Shown one piece after another: positions 1-7,788 of a stretch of DNA of 32,183 nt. The DNA is from Chitinophaga pinensis (GTDB lineage: Bacteria; Bacteroidota; Bacteroidia; Chitinophagales; UBA10324). Numbering within the stretch: the first letter of the stretch is position 1; the number at the start of each line of letters is the position of its first letter. The notes below the pieces were generated by a model. It was not told where the DNA came from, did not search any database, and saw nothing but the letters and a program-made list of their open reading frames with translations. The position numbers and the translations under genes were made by a program. The stretch is from contig CAMDOA010000031.1 of assembly GCA_945903305.1 (NCBI GenBank), positions 1 to 32,183 on the forward strand, read 5' to 3'.

Positions 1-139
1 AATTCCGAATTGGAAAATAAAATACTCCTTTAACAATATCCGGTAAATAATTTTATCCTTTATTAATTTCAATAATTGGCTAACTGAAAAGCATTAATAA
101 AGCGAGTGTTTGTAAAAAAATAAATAAGCAAACTGATTT

Positions 140-147
140 TACATTTG
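140..147 (+). promoter_or_regulatory. Candidate -7 promoter element (TANNTTTG) of the GH3 gene
   Basis: The octamer TACATTTG matches the Bacteroidota -7 consensus TANNTTTG. It ends only 4 bases before the ATG at 152, so if it is used the transcript would be almost leaderless, or translation starts further in. No well-spaced TTG (-33) element is visible. A chance match is possible in AT-rich DNA. Confidence 0.35.
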
Positions 148-151
148 CCCC

Positions 152-1642
152 ATGGGAATTAAATCTTTTTTGGCGCGGCCTTATGCAGCCTTGGTTCATC
201 GGCAAATAAATAAGTGGAATCTGGAAGCTGTTAGAGCACAGGAATTCCTTTTTCATAAACTTATTAATCAGGCAAAAAAAACTGCATTCGGAAAAGAGCA
301 TGGATTTAATGAAATTACCTCGCACGACGATTTTGTTAAGCGAGTGCCCATTCGCGATTATGAATCGCTGATTCCATATATTGAAAAAATAAAGGCCGGT
401 GAGTCAAATGTTTTGTGGCCCGGTACTCCTTTTTATCTGGCCAAGTCATCAGGCACTACTTCCGGAATAAAATATATTCCTATCACCAAAGAATCAATAC
501 CTAATCATATTAACTCAGCACGCAATGCATTGTTGCTTTATATAAATGAAAAAAATAATTCGGCATTCGTAAATGGTAAAATGATTTTTTTATCGGGAAG
601 TCCTGTGTTGGAAAATATTCAGGGTATTCTCACCGGACGATTATCAGGCATTGTGAATCACCATGTTCCGAAATATTTAAAAGCCAATCAACTTCCATCG
701 TTTAAAACAAACTGCATTGACGATTGGGAAAATAAAATTGACGCCATTGTCGAGGAAACTTTCGATCAGAACATGACGCTGATAAGCGGAATACCTCCCT
801 GGATTCAAATGTATTTTGAAAAACTGCTGAAGAAAACAGGCAAGCAAACGATTAAAGAAATTTTTCCTGATTTTCAATTACTGATTTATGGCGGAGTAAA
901 TTTTGAACCTTATCGCGCTCAATTATTTAAAACTATTGGTGAACAAATTGATTGCATTGAAACCTATCCGGCATCAGAAGGATTTATTGCTTATCAGGAT
1001 TCGCAAAAAGAAAAGGGTTTGTTGTTGAATGTTGATTCCGGAATTTTCTTTGAGTTCATTCCAACCAATAATGTTTACGATGAAAACCCGGAACGATTAA
1101 CAATAAAAGATATTGAGCTCGATGTGAATTATGCTTTAATAATTAATTCGAATGCAGGTTTGTGGGGTTACCTGATTGGCGACACCGTAAAATTTGTTTC
1201 AAAGAACCCATATCGGATTATAGTAACCGGAAGGATAAAACATTTTATCAGCGCATTTGGCGAGCATGTTATAGCTGAAGAAGTGGAAAGCGCTTTAATG
1301 GAATTGTGCAATACTGAAAATGTTCAGGTAACTGAATTTACAGTGGCGCCGCAGGTGAACCCCACACAAGGTTTGCCTTATCACGAATGGCTGATTGAAT
1401 TTTCTGAAGTGCCGGTTGACTTAATTTCATTTCGAAATCAACTGGATCTGCTCATGCAGAAAAAAAATATTTACTACAAAGATTTATTAACCGGAAATAT
1501 TTTAGAGCCGCTTCATATCACCTGCTTACCAAAAGAATCGTTTCGCAATTACATGAAATCGGTTGGCAAACTTGGCGGTCAAAACAAAGTTCCGCGATTA
1601 ACCAACGATAGAATTTTAGCGGATGCTCTAATGAGTTTATAA
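152..1642 (+). CDS. GH3 auxin-responsive-promoter family protein (acyl-adenylate-forming enzyme)
   Basis: This looks like a full-length member of the GH3 family, enzymes of the adenylate-forming (ANL) superfamily. In plants they activate a carboxylic acid with ATP and join it to an amino acid; the substrate of the bacterial members is generally unknown. The three nucleotide-binding signatures are visible: the Ser/Thr/Gly loop KSSGTTSGIKY (residues 98-108), YPASEG (272-277), and GDTVKF around Asp344. A C-terminal domain of about 100 residues follows, as expected. There is no signal peptide or membrane segment, so it is probably cytosolic. The start at 152 is the first in-frame ATG after a candidate promoter. 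A DUF2007 gene follows 85 bases downstream on the same strand. The family call is firm; the acid and the amine partner cannot be told from sequence. Confidence 0.9.
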   Translation: MGIKSFLARPYAALVHRQINKWNLEAVRAQEFLFHKLINQAKKTAFGKEHGFNEITSHDDFVKRVPIRDYESLIPYIEKIKAGESNVLWPGTPFYLAKSSGTTSGIKYIPITKESIPNHINSARNALLLYINEKNNSAFVNGKMIFLSGSPVLENIQGILTGRLSGIVNHHVPKYLKANQLPSFKTNCIDDWENKIDAIVEETFDQNMTLISGIPPWIQMYFEKLLKKTGKQTIKEIFPDFQLLIYGGVNFEPYRAQLFKTIGEQIDCIETYPASEGFIAYQDSQKEKGLLLNVDSGIFFEFIPTNNVYDENPERLTIKDIELDVNYALIINSNAGLWGYLIGDTVKFVSKNPYRIIVTGRIKHFISAFGEHVIAEEVESALMELCNTENVQVTEFTVAPQVNPTQGLPYHEWLIEFSEVPVDLISFRNQLDLLMQKKNIYYKDLLTGNILEPLHITCLPKESFRNYMKSVGKLGGQNKVPRLTNDRILADALMSL

Positions 1643-1727
1643 ATCGTATTTTTAATTATCGCAAAGAAGTTTACTTTTCAATTTTTAAAATCAACTATAA
1701 ATTTCAAAATCAACTTTTAATAAATAA

Positions 1728-1988
1728 ATGGAAAACAATGAATCAGAGTGGATAGTGATTGCAACTTTTGAACATCCAACCAAGGCGCACATTATAAAAG
1801 GCATGTTAGAATCTGAAGGAATATATTCAGTAATAACTAACGATCATCTGGTATCCATCATGCCGTTTTTCTCTAACACTGTTGGCGGAATAAAATTGCA
1901 GGTAAATGCAGAAGATGCTGAACGGGCCATTGAGTTAATAGATAATTCTGATTTTTCGGGAGTAGATACCGGAATGGATGAAGAATAA
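1728..1988 (+). CDS. DUF2007 domain protein (putative signal-transducing protein)
   Basis: A small soluble protein of 86 residues. Its opening WIVIATFEHPTKAHIIKGML followed by ESEGI and a later GGIKLQVNAEDAERAIELI matches the DUF2007 pattern: a short ferredoxin-like alpha/beta fold in which a helix and an edge strand flank a variable loop. The family is often labelled a putative signal-transducing protein, but its molecular role is not established. The acidic C-terminus (residues 75-86) is unstructured. It lies 85 bases after the GH3 gene and could be co-transcribed; no terminator is seen between them. The LOX-like gene starts 103 bases downstream. Confidence 0.8.
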   Translation: MENNESEWIVIATFEHPTKAHIIKGMLESEGIYSVITNDHLVSIMPFFSNTVGGIKLQVNAEDAERAIELIDNSDFSGVDTGMDEE

Positions 1989-2091
1989 TCAGTGATTGAA
2001 GCTGTAAGTAATACTGCTTATTACCCGATTGACACCGATATAAATAAATATTTCTTTTTACTTTCATCGCACCAAAAATCCATCCTAAAAA

Positions 2092-4470
2092 ATGAAACTA
2101 TTTTCTTCCGTTTTACTTATGTGTTTTGCAATTTTATTTGCTTCAACACAAAACACACAGGCACAATGCGCAACCGGATTTTCAGAAATAATTGTCACCA
2201 TAGTTCCCGACAATTATCCAAATGAAACCAGTTGGGATATCCGGGATGCGTTAAACAATATTGTTGTCAGTGGTACTACTAATGATGATACGATTTGTTA
2301 TGCAGCAAACAGTTGTTTACACTTTACTATTTATGATTCTTATGGCGATGGCATTTCGCCGGGTTCTTATAATGTTACACTTAACGGAAATGTGGTAGCA
2401 AGCGGCAGTGTGTTTACCTACAATGAAGTTACTTACATCAATTGCCCTCCCGGTTCAAGTTGTGGTTCCGCTTTACCGGCACTTGTTGCTACTCCATATG
2501 CAGCTGCTAATAATACCTGGTATGAATTTATACCAACCGGAAACGGAATGTATGATGTGACTACCTGCGGCATAAATACCTGCGATACTAAAATTTGGAT
2601 TTACGACCACTGCAATAATTTAACCTGGGATAACACCAACATTGGCACTGCTTACTACGATGATAATGGTTGTGGTTTTCAGGCACATGTTTCAGCCGCT
2701 TTAATTGCCGGAACATCGTACTATATCAGAATCGGTGAAGGCGCAAGTGGTTGTTCGGTTCCTGTTAACTGGATTATTAATTATGGCGGACCAATAGTTG
2801 GTTGTATGGATATATTGGCTTGCAACTACAATCCGAATGCTACGGTTGCTGATACTTCGTGCATTTATCCCGGCGACCCTGATTGTCCGAACGGGCCCGA
2901 CTTAATTGTGTTGCAAAATGTTTTTGAAAATTCATTATCAATTGGAACAGTAAATGCCACTAACTGCCAGGTTACAGAAGGTTGCTTAACCGGCTTTGGT
3001 CAAAGAACCGTTATTAATTTCACCACGCAGATAAATAATATCGGTAATCAGGATTATTACATTGGTAATGCTACTAACAATCCGGGGCAGTTTGTGTTTG
3101 GCTCTTGTCATGGTCACTGGCATTATGAAGGGTATGCCGAATATGTTTTGTATGATACTGCTGGCACTATGCTTCCCATTGGTTTTAAAAACGGATTTTG
3201 TGTATTGGACTTAACATGTTTTGGTGGCACAGCGCAGTATGGTTGCGGAAACATGGGCATCTCGGTTGATTGCGGTGATATTTACGGAGCAGGTTTGGAT
3301 TGTCAGTGGTTAGATATAACCGATGTTGATACCGGTTTTTATACCATGGCAATAAAAGTTAACTGGGACCAATCGCCCGATGCATTAGGACATTATGAAT
3401 TAGGATATGAAAATAACTGGGCGCAAGTGTGCATTCATATTTTTTACACTGCACCCGGAGTTAAAAATTTCAGCGTGGTACAAAACTGCAATCCGTTTTT
3501 TGATTGCGCAGGTACTCTATATGGCAATGCGCAACCCGATTGCAATGGAACTTGTGCCGGCACTGCAAAAATGGGCGATTTAAATACTGATACTTTACAA
3601 ACCAATACCGATGCATTAATGTATGTAAATTTTATTTTGGGCGATAGTTTAGTTCCTGCGCCATGTAATGATTTGAATGCCGATATTGATATTGATGTGT
3701 ACGATGCCGCGCTCTTAACCGGTTGCGCAAATTATGGCTCTGCCTGGCCCATGACCGGTGGAGGAACACATAACTACTGCGAATTTCCAACCGGCTTAAC
3801 TAATATTTACGACACCACTACGCTCAGCATTATTGGTGCAAATCTGGTTGATCAATACATAGATATTGGCGTTTTAAATCCTGATAACCGCGTGCTGGCT
3901 TATCAATTTTCTGTTACCGGATTAACCATTCAGGCAGTACAAAGTTTGGTTAACCCTGCAGTTTACCCAATGACACCCTCCTTTTCCATTGCTAATAATT
4001 TAATTGTGGGGTTAAGCTACATTGACAGCAGCGTGGCAAAATCGCCGGTGGTTCAACCGCTTTGCCGCATTTATTATTCTGCTACTACTGATACCGTTTG
4101 CATTGATTCCATTTATTCAATAGTGAATAATATTTTTCAGGAAGTTATTGCTGAAAAGGAAAATAATTGTTTAAGCGGAATGATCAGCGGCACCGCCCCT
4201 TCGTATGTAGAAAATGCGGCTTCGCTCTTTGCAGTACCAAACCCATCGAACGGAATATTTGATTTGCATATTCAAGTAAATAAAAAACAAGATGTGTTAG
4301 TAGAAGTTACTGATGCTACCGGAAGAATTGTTTTAGTTAATTCACTGAAAAATATTTTTGAAAACACGGTGCCACTATCCATGAATACTTATGCCGATGG
4401 CGTTTACTTTATAAATCTTAAAACTGCTAATGAAATTATTACCCGGCGAATAGTTATTATTCATCAATAA
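2092..4470 (+). CDS. Secreted lysyl-oxidase-like copper quinoprotein with T9SS sorting domain
   Basis: A 792-residue exported protein. The N-terminal signal peptide ends near the Ala-Gln at about residue 24. Then come a Cys-rich beta module with a YDSYGDGISPGSY motif, a PPC-like beta domain (about 125-230), a GCMDILACNYNPNATV module (about 237-255) and a lysyl-oxidase-like domain (about 265-455). The last shows the copper site CHGHWH (339-344), Lys366 in GFKNGFC and Tyr398 in DIYGAGLDCQW, followed by LDITDV. In animal lysyl oxidases the equivalent Lys and Tyr form the lysine tyrosylquinone cofactor. Two Asp/Asn-rich loops (DLNTDT and DLNADIDID) resemble a dockerin. The last 80 residues are a Por_Secre_tail-like T9SS signal with PNPSNG. 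I infer a surface or secreted amine oxidase. Its substrate is unknown; possibilities include matrix crosslinking or amine use. Confidence 0.85.
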   Translation: MKLFSSVLLMCFAILFASTQNTQAQCATGFSEIIVTIVPDNYPNETSWDIRDALNNIVVSGTTNDDTICYAANSCLHFTIYDSYGDGISPGSYNVTLNGNVVASGSVFTYNEVTYINCPPGSSCGSALPALVATPYAAANNTWYEFIPTGNGMYDVTTCGINTCDTKIWIYDHCNNLTWDNTNIGTAYYDDNGCGFQAHVSAALIAGTSYYIRIGEGASGCSVPVNWIINYGGPIVGCMDILACNYNPNATVADTSCIYPGDPDCPNGPDLIVLQNVFENSLSIGTVNATNCQVTEGCLTGFGQRTVINFTTQINNIGNQDYYIGNATNNPGQFVFGSCHGHWHYEGYAEYVLYDTAGTMLPIGFKNGFCVLDLTCFGGTAQYGCGNMGISVDCGDIYGAGLDCQWLDITDVDTGFYTMAIKVNWDQSPDALGHYELGYENNWAQVCIHIFYTAPGVKNFSVVQNCNPFFDCAGTLYGNAQPDCNGTCAGTAKMGDLNTDTLQTNTDALMYVNFILGDSLVPAPCNDLNADIDIDVYDAALLTGCANYGSAWPMTGGGTHNYCEFPTGLTNIYDTTTLSIIGANLVDQYIDIGVLNPDNRVLAYQFSVTGLTIQAVQSLVNPAVYPMTPSFSIANNLIVGLSYIDSSVAKSPVVQPLCRIYYSATTDTVCIDSIYSIVNNIFQEVIAEKENNCLSGMISGTAPSYVENAASLFAVPNPSNGIFDLHIQVNKKQDVLVEVTDATGRIVLVNSLKNIFENTVPLSMNTYADGVYFINLKTANEIITRRIVIIHQ

Positions 4471-4485
4471 AAAAAAATACTGAAA

Positions 4486-4521
4486 GCCACGATGGTTCGT
4501 TGTAACGGTCGTGGCTTTTTT
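4486..4521 (+). terminator. Intrinsic terminator after the LOX-like gene
   Basis: GCCACGA (4486-4492) pairs perfectly with TCGTGGC (4509-4515) around a 16-base loop, and six T follow at once. It sits 15 bases after the stop of the LOX-like gene and 40 bases before the TonB-C gene, which suggests separate transcripts. Confidence 0.8.
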
Positions 4522-4560
4522 ATTTTTACAAAATGAATTTTAATTACTAAATCCGGAAAC

Positions 4561-5307
4561 ATGCAATCAGATTATAAAATATTTCTTGCGTTGCCTTTGT
4601 TGTTTTTATTTCAACAGAAATTATTTGCGCAGCAGTTTGAAGCGCACAGCATTCAATACAAAGATTTTTCAACCGGACAAACAAAAATTGAAACCACCAC
4701 ATTTGAATTCGATTCCACATCGTTCACCATGCACATGGGCGAAATGAATGTGTATTTCGGATTGGTGGATATGACAATTGCCGGCGGAAACAGAAATTAT
4801 CGCCTGCTCGATAGAAATGACGATACGGTTTATGTATCATTTAATCCGCGTGCAAAATATATTGACTATCGCCTGCGAACTTATTACCTGCGATATATGC
4901 TGGATAAAATAAAAGAAATTAAACCGGAAGTAATTGATACCTCACCACCGCCAGTGGATTCATTAGGAAACGAAATAATAAAAGAAGACACCACTATTTA
5001 TGAAGAAGCTGATGTGATGCCTGAGTTTCCGGGAGGAAAGGGAGAGATGATCAATTATTTTTCAACCAACATTCGCATTCCGAAAGAAGCCACAAAAAAT
5101 AAAGTGAAAGGTTTTGTAAAACTGATGGCCGTGGTGGAGAAAGATGGAACCCTCACAAATATTTTAGTAATGAATGATATTGGTTCAGGTTGTGGCACCG
5201 AAGCTGTGCGGGTTGTAAAAACAATGCCGGCCTGGAATCCGGGCGAGAACAAAGGTGAATCTGTGCGGGTGCGGGTGCAGATGATGGTGGGGTTTATGCC
5301 GAAATAA
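4561..5307 (+). CDS. Periplasmic protein with TonB C-terminal domain
   Basis: A 248-residue protein with a cleavable-looking signal peptide (FLALPLLFLF, cut near LFA-QQ at about residue 24). A middle part of unknown fold follows (about 25-140). The C-terminal TonB_C domain begins near PEFPGGKGEMINYF and runs through VKGFVKLMAVVEKDGT, GCGTEAVRVVKTMPAWNPG and VRVRVQMMVGF. In TonB this domain contacts outer-membrane receptors and passes on energy from ExbBD. Here no uncleaved N-terminal anchor and no proline-rich spacer are visible, and no exbB or exbD lies nearby. It may therefore be a periplasmic adaptor rather than a true energy transducer. Such proteins are common in Bacteroidota. It is transcribed toward the phosphatase gene, with stops 13 bases apart. 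Confidence 0.8.
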   Translation: MQSDYKIFLALPLLFLFQQKLFAQQFEAHSIQYKDFSTGQTKIETTTFEFDSTSFTMHMGEMNVYFGLVDMTIAGGNRNYRLLDRNDDTVYVSFNPRAKYIDYRLRTYYLRYMLDKIKEIKPEVIDTSPPPVDSLGNEIIKEDTTIYEEADVMPEFPGGKGEMINYFSTNIRIPKEATKNKVKGFVKLMAVVEKDGTLTNILVMNDIGSGCGTEAVRVVKTMPAWNPGENKGESVRVRVQMMVGFMPK

Positions 5308-5320
5308 AAAACGGATTCAT

Positions 5321-6586
5321 TTAAATTTTAATTCCAATCACGAGCACATCATCTACCTGTTCGTTGGCTCCCTTCCAATTGTTAAAGAACTGGTGCAACC
5401 GGTTTTTTTGTTCGGTCATATTTAAGTGCTGAATCGATAACAACAATTCTTTAAACTTTGCGGTCATTATCTTTTTAAAATATTCGCCGCCAAATTGGTC
5501 GGCATATCCATCAGTGGAAAAATATAGGGTATCGTTTTGCTGTACATCTAATAAATGATTTGTGTAATTGTTGCTGCGCAGAATCTGAGTTCCGCCAATA
5601 GGAAATTTATCAGCCTTTATAATTTCCATCTCATTATTCCGTATGAGCCAAAGCGGTCGGTTGGCTCCGGCATACTCCAATTTGTTTTCGGTTAAATTGA
5701 AAGCGCAGATAGATACATCCATCCCATCATTCGATTCACTTTCAGTTTGTCGCAACGATTCAATAACCGCCACATGCAACTGATCTAAAATAATGGATGG
5801 TTGTGTAATTCCTTTTTCAATAATAATCCGGTTCAACAATGAGCTGCCAATCATACTCATGAATGCGCCTGCCACACCATGCCCTGTGCAATCGGCAGTC
5901 ACAATAATTGACACATCATCTTTTAAAAAGAATGCATAAAAATCGCCGCTCACAATATCTTTCGGAAAAAATAAAATGAAGGAGTCGATAAATACCGAAG
6001 CAATTTTATTTATATCAGGAAGAATGGCATTCTGAATTCGTTGCGCGTAAATAATGCTATCGGTTATCTCCTTGTTTTTTATTTCCAGCTCTTTCGATTT
6101 ATTGTTTAGTTCCAATGTGCGCTCATCAACCAATCGTAATAATTCCTGCTCGCGCGATTTTAAAATATTAATGGTGTTGTTGTTTTGTTCCCGCAAGCGT
6201 TTTATCAGCAGCGAAATAATTTTATTGTAAATCTCCGGATGCTGTTTCAGCAGCTTAACAAAAACTCCGCGACCAATGCCAATTAATTCCACCTCATTCA
6301 AAGCTGAAACCGACATGGACCTTGGTGCCGAATCGAACAAAAAGAACTCGCCGAAATAAGTACCCGATTCAACCGTAGCAAGTATGTGATCTTTATCGTG
6401 AATTTTTGCTTTACCCGAAACCAACACAAACATTTTATCACCTGATTCTCCCTTGCTGATTATTAAATCATCTTGCTTAAAAGAATGAATAGTAAGTTCA
6501 GGAATAATTTCCTTTAACATATCCATAGAAACCAAACTAAAAATATCGGTTTGATGCAGTATGCCGGCTAAATAATCAGTTGTCAT
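5321..6586 (-). CDS. Cyclic-nucleotide-binding domain / SpoIIE-type PP2C phosphatase
   Basis: A soluble protein of 421 residues from the ATG at 6586; a GTG three codons upstream is an alternative start. Residues about 10-130 form a cyclic-nucleotide-binding (CAP/Crp-type) domain with ISKGESGDKMFVLVSGKA and a cassette FGEFFLFDSAPRSMSV. A coiled coil (about 135-190) leads into a SpoIIE/PP2C serine phosphatase with PKDIVSGDFYAFF, TADCTGHGVAGAFMS, DGMDVSICAF, STDGYADQFGG and a final DDVLVIGIKI. The metal-binding aspartates of PP2C are present. The gene is divergent from siaB- and siaC-like genes. I infer that it takes the SiaA phosphatase role, dephosphorylating the SiaC-like protein, with a nucleotide or another ligand replacing the membrane sensor of SiaA. 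The cassette resembles the ligand-binding arginine region, but which nucleotide binds, if any, cannot be read. Confidence 0.88.
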   Translation of the reverse strand: MTTDYLAGILHQTDIFSLVSMDMLKEIIPELTIHSFKQDDLIISKGESGDKMFVLVSGKAKIHDKDHILATVESGTYFGEFFLFDSAPRSMSVSALNEVELIGIGRGVFVKLLKQHPEIYNKIISLLIKRLREQNNNTINILKSREQELLRLVDERTLELNNKSKELEIKNKEITDSIIYAQRIQNAILPDINKIASVFIDSFILFFPKDIVSGDFYAFFLKDDVSIIVTADCTGHGVAGAFMSMIGSSLLNRIIIEKGITQPSIILDQLHVAVIESLRQTESESNDGMDVSICAFNLTENKLEYAGANRPLWLIRNNEMEIIKADKFPIGGTQILRSNNYTNHLLDVQQNDTLYFSTDGYADQFGGEYFKKIMTAKFKELLLSIQHLNMTEQKNRLHQFFNNWKGANEQVDDVLVIGIKI

Positions 6587-6703
6587 TTTATGCACGCAAT
6601 ATATTTAGTGAAATGCAGATAATTTCTTTCATATAAAATCTTTATACTTTTTTTCCTATTGATAAAAACTACTTCGTGAAAATAAATGAATGACAGATTT
6701 ATT

Positions 6704-6711
6704 TACATTTG
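6704..6711 (+). promoter_or_regulatory. Candidate -7 element (TANNTTTG) of the siaB-siaC operon
   Basis: TACATTTG fits the Bacteroidota -7 consensus and lies 16 bases upstream of the TTG at 6728. If used, transcription would begin roughly 5-10 bases before that TTG. This favours the TTG start over the first in-frame ATG at 6770. Confidence 0.45.
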
Positions 6712-6727
6712 AAAAATTAAAAATCAT

Positions 6728-7294
6728 TTGTTGAACACTATAATTGATATCACTGCTTTTTATGCTGAAATGGAAAAGGACGATGTCATCCTTTCTTACA
6801 AAGGAGATATTACTCAGGAATTGCTGACCGCAGTTTATCCGATTATTGAAACCAGGTTAGAGAAGGAAGTAGAAGATTCAAAACGCAGAAAAAAAATATT
6901 CCATGTGCTGGTCGAGTGCTTGCAAAATGTGTTTCATCATATGGAATCATTTAAAAGCAATATTGCTTCTGATAAGATGAATGGAAATGTTGGGGGATTA
7001 TTTATGATGGCGCGTGGCGAAGAAAATTCATACAGAGTATTTACCGGTAATTTTATTCTGAATGAGAAACTCGAAGTATTAAAGCAGCGCATTGATAAAG
7101 TGAATGCCATGAGCGCAACGGAACTGAAAGCTTTTTACCTTGGCAGTTTAAACACATCAGAATTATCAGAAAAGGGAGGCGCCGGATTGGGTATTATTGA
7201 TATGGCGCGCAAATCGGAAAACAAACTGGAATATCAATTTCATTCGCTGACCGAAACCTATTCATTCTTTACGCTTGCAGTTAAAATAAATTGA
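6728..7294 (+). CDS. siaB: SiaB-family protein kinase (DUF6272, HATPase-like)
   Basis: A 188-residue protein resembling SiaB, the small GHKL/HATPase-type kinase that phosphorylates SiaC on Thr/Ser in the Pseudomonas SiaABCD pathway. Visible features are EKDDVILSYKGDITQELL (16-33), a helix with the N-box-like HVLVECLQNVFHHM, and the glycine motif EKGGAGLGIIDMARKS (G-x-G ATP-lid type). The start is taken as TTG at 6728, because a candidate promoter lies just upstream and the family usually has residues before the EMEKDD stretch. The first ATG is at 6770, which would give 174 residues. The siaC-like gene follows 21 bases later, so the pair is an operon. The opposing phosphatase is the divergent upstream gene. 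The family call is firm; kinase activity is inferred from the family. Confidence 0.85.
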   Translation: MLNTIIDITAFYAEMEKDDVILSYKGDITQELLTAVYPIIETRLEKEVEDSKRRKKIFHVLVECLQNVFHHMESFKSNIASDKMNGNVGGLFMMARGEENSYRVFTGNFILNEKLEVLKQRIDKVNAMSATELKAFYLGSLNTSELSEKGGAGLGIIDMARKSENKLEYQFHSLTETYSFFTLAVKIN

Positions 7295-7315
7295 AACAGA
7301 AACAGAATAATAATC

Positions 7316-7696
7316 ATGAACGAAAATTTAATTATCGAAGGATCGACAAAAACGCCAACTGTAAAATTTTATTTCGAAACAGGTGCCATTGAAATTTCGG
7401 GGAAATCAATTCCTGAAAACTCTATTGGTTTTTATCAGCCCATTTATAGTTGGATTGATAATTATGCAAACAAGCCATCAGCAAAAACAGAAATTAAAAT
7501 TCAACTGGAATATTTTAATACCAGTTCATCAAAATGTTTGCTGGATATTTTCAAAAAATTTGAAGCAATAAAAAAATCGGGTAAGAGTGCTATTGAAGTG
7601 TTGTGGCATTACGAAGCCGATGATGAAGATATGATGGAGGCCGGCGACGATTATAATTCGTTAGTGGATTTAACTTTTAGATTGATAAAAATTTAA
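7316..7696 (+). CDS. siaC: SiaC-family regulatory phosphoprotein (DUF1987)
   Basis: A 126-residue soluble protein of the SiaC/DUF1987 family, which resembles anti-anti-sigma (STAS-like) proteins. The signature LEYFNTSSSK has Thr69 aligned, by position and context, with the phosphorylated Thr68 of Pseudomonas SiaC; Ser70-72 are further hydroxyl candidates. The typical WHYEADDEDMMEAG segment and a terminal FRLIKI are present. In Pseudomonas, unphosphorylated SiaC activates the diguanylate cyclase SiaD. No GGDEF gene lies in this window, so the output partner here is unknown. It is the second gene of an operon with siaB (21-base gap), and the phosphatase of the switch is divergent upstream. Confidence 0.88.
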   Translation: MNENLIIEGSTKTPTVKFYFETGAIEISGKSIPENSIGFYQPIYSWIDNYANKPSAKTEIKIQLEYFNTSSSKCLLDIFKKFEAIKKSGKSAIEVLWHYEADDEDMMEAGDDYNSLVDLTFRLIKI

Positions 7697-7788
7697 GTAC
7701 TGACTTTTTTGTTTCAGATAGCAAGAGCTTTACAATAAAAAAAACTCCGTCGGCATTTGTTCCAATGCATTAGCAGGCATTTAAAATT

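Noticed and set aside
7753-7768. Possible terminator between siaC and pepD (GCATT stem)
   Set aside because: Only five base pairs, and the T-run is separated from the stem by eight bases; not supportable.
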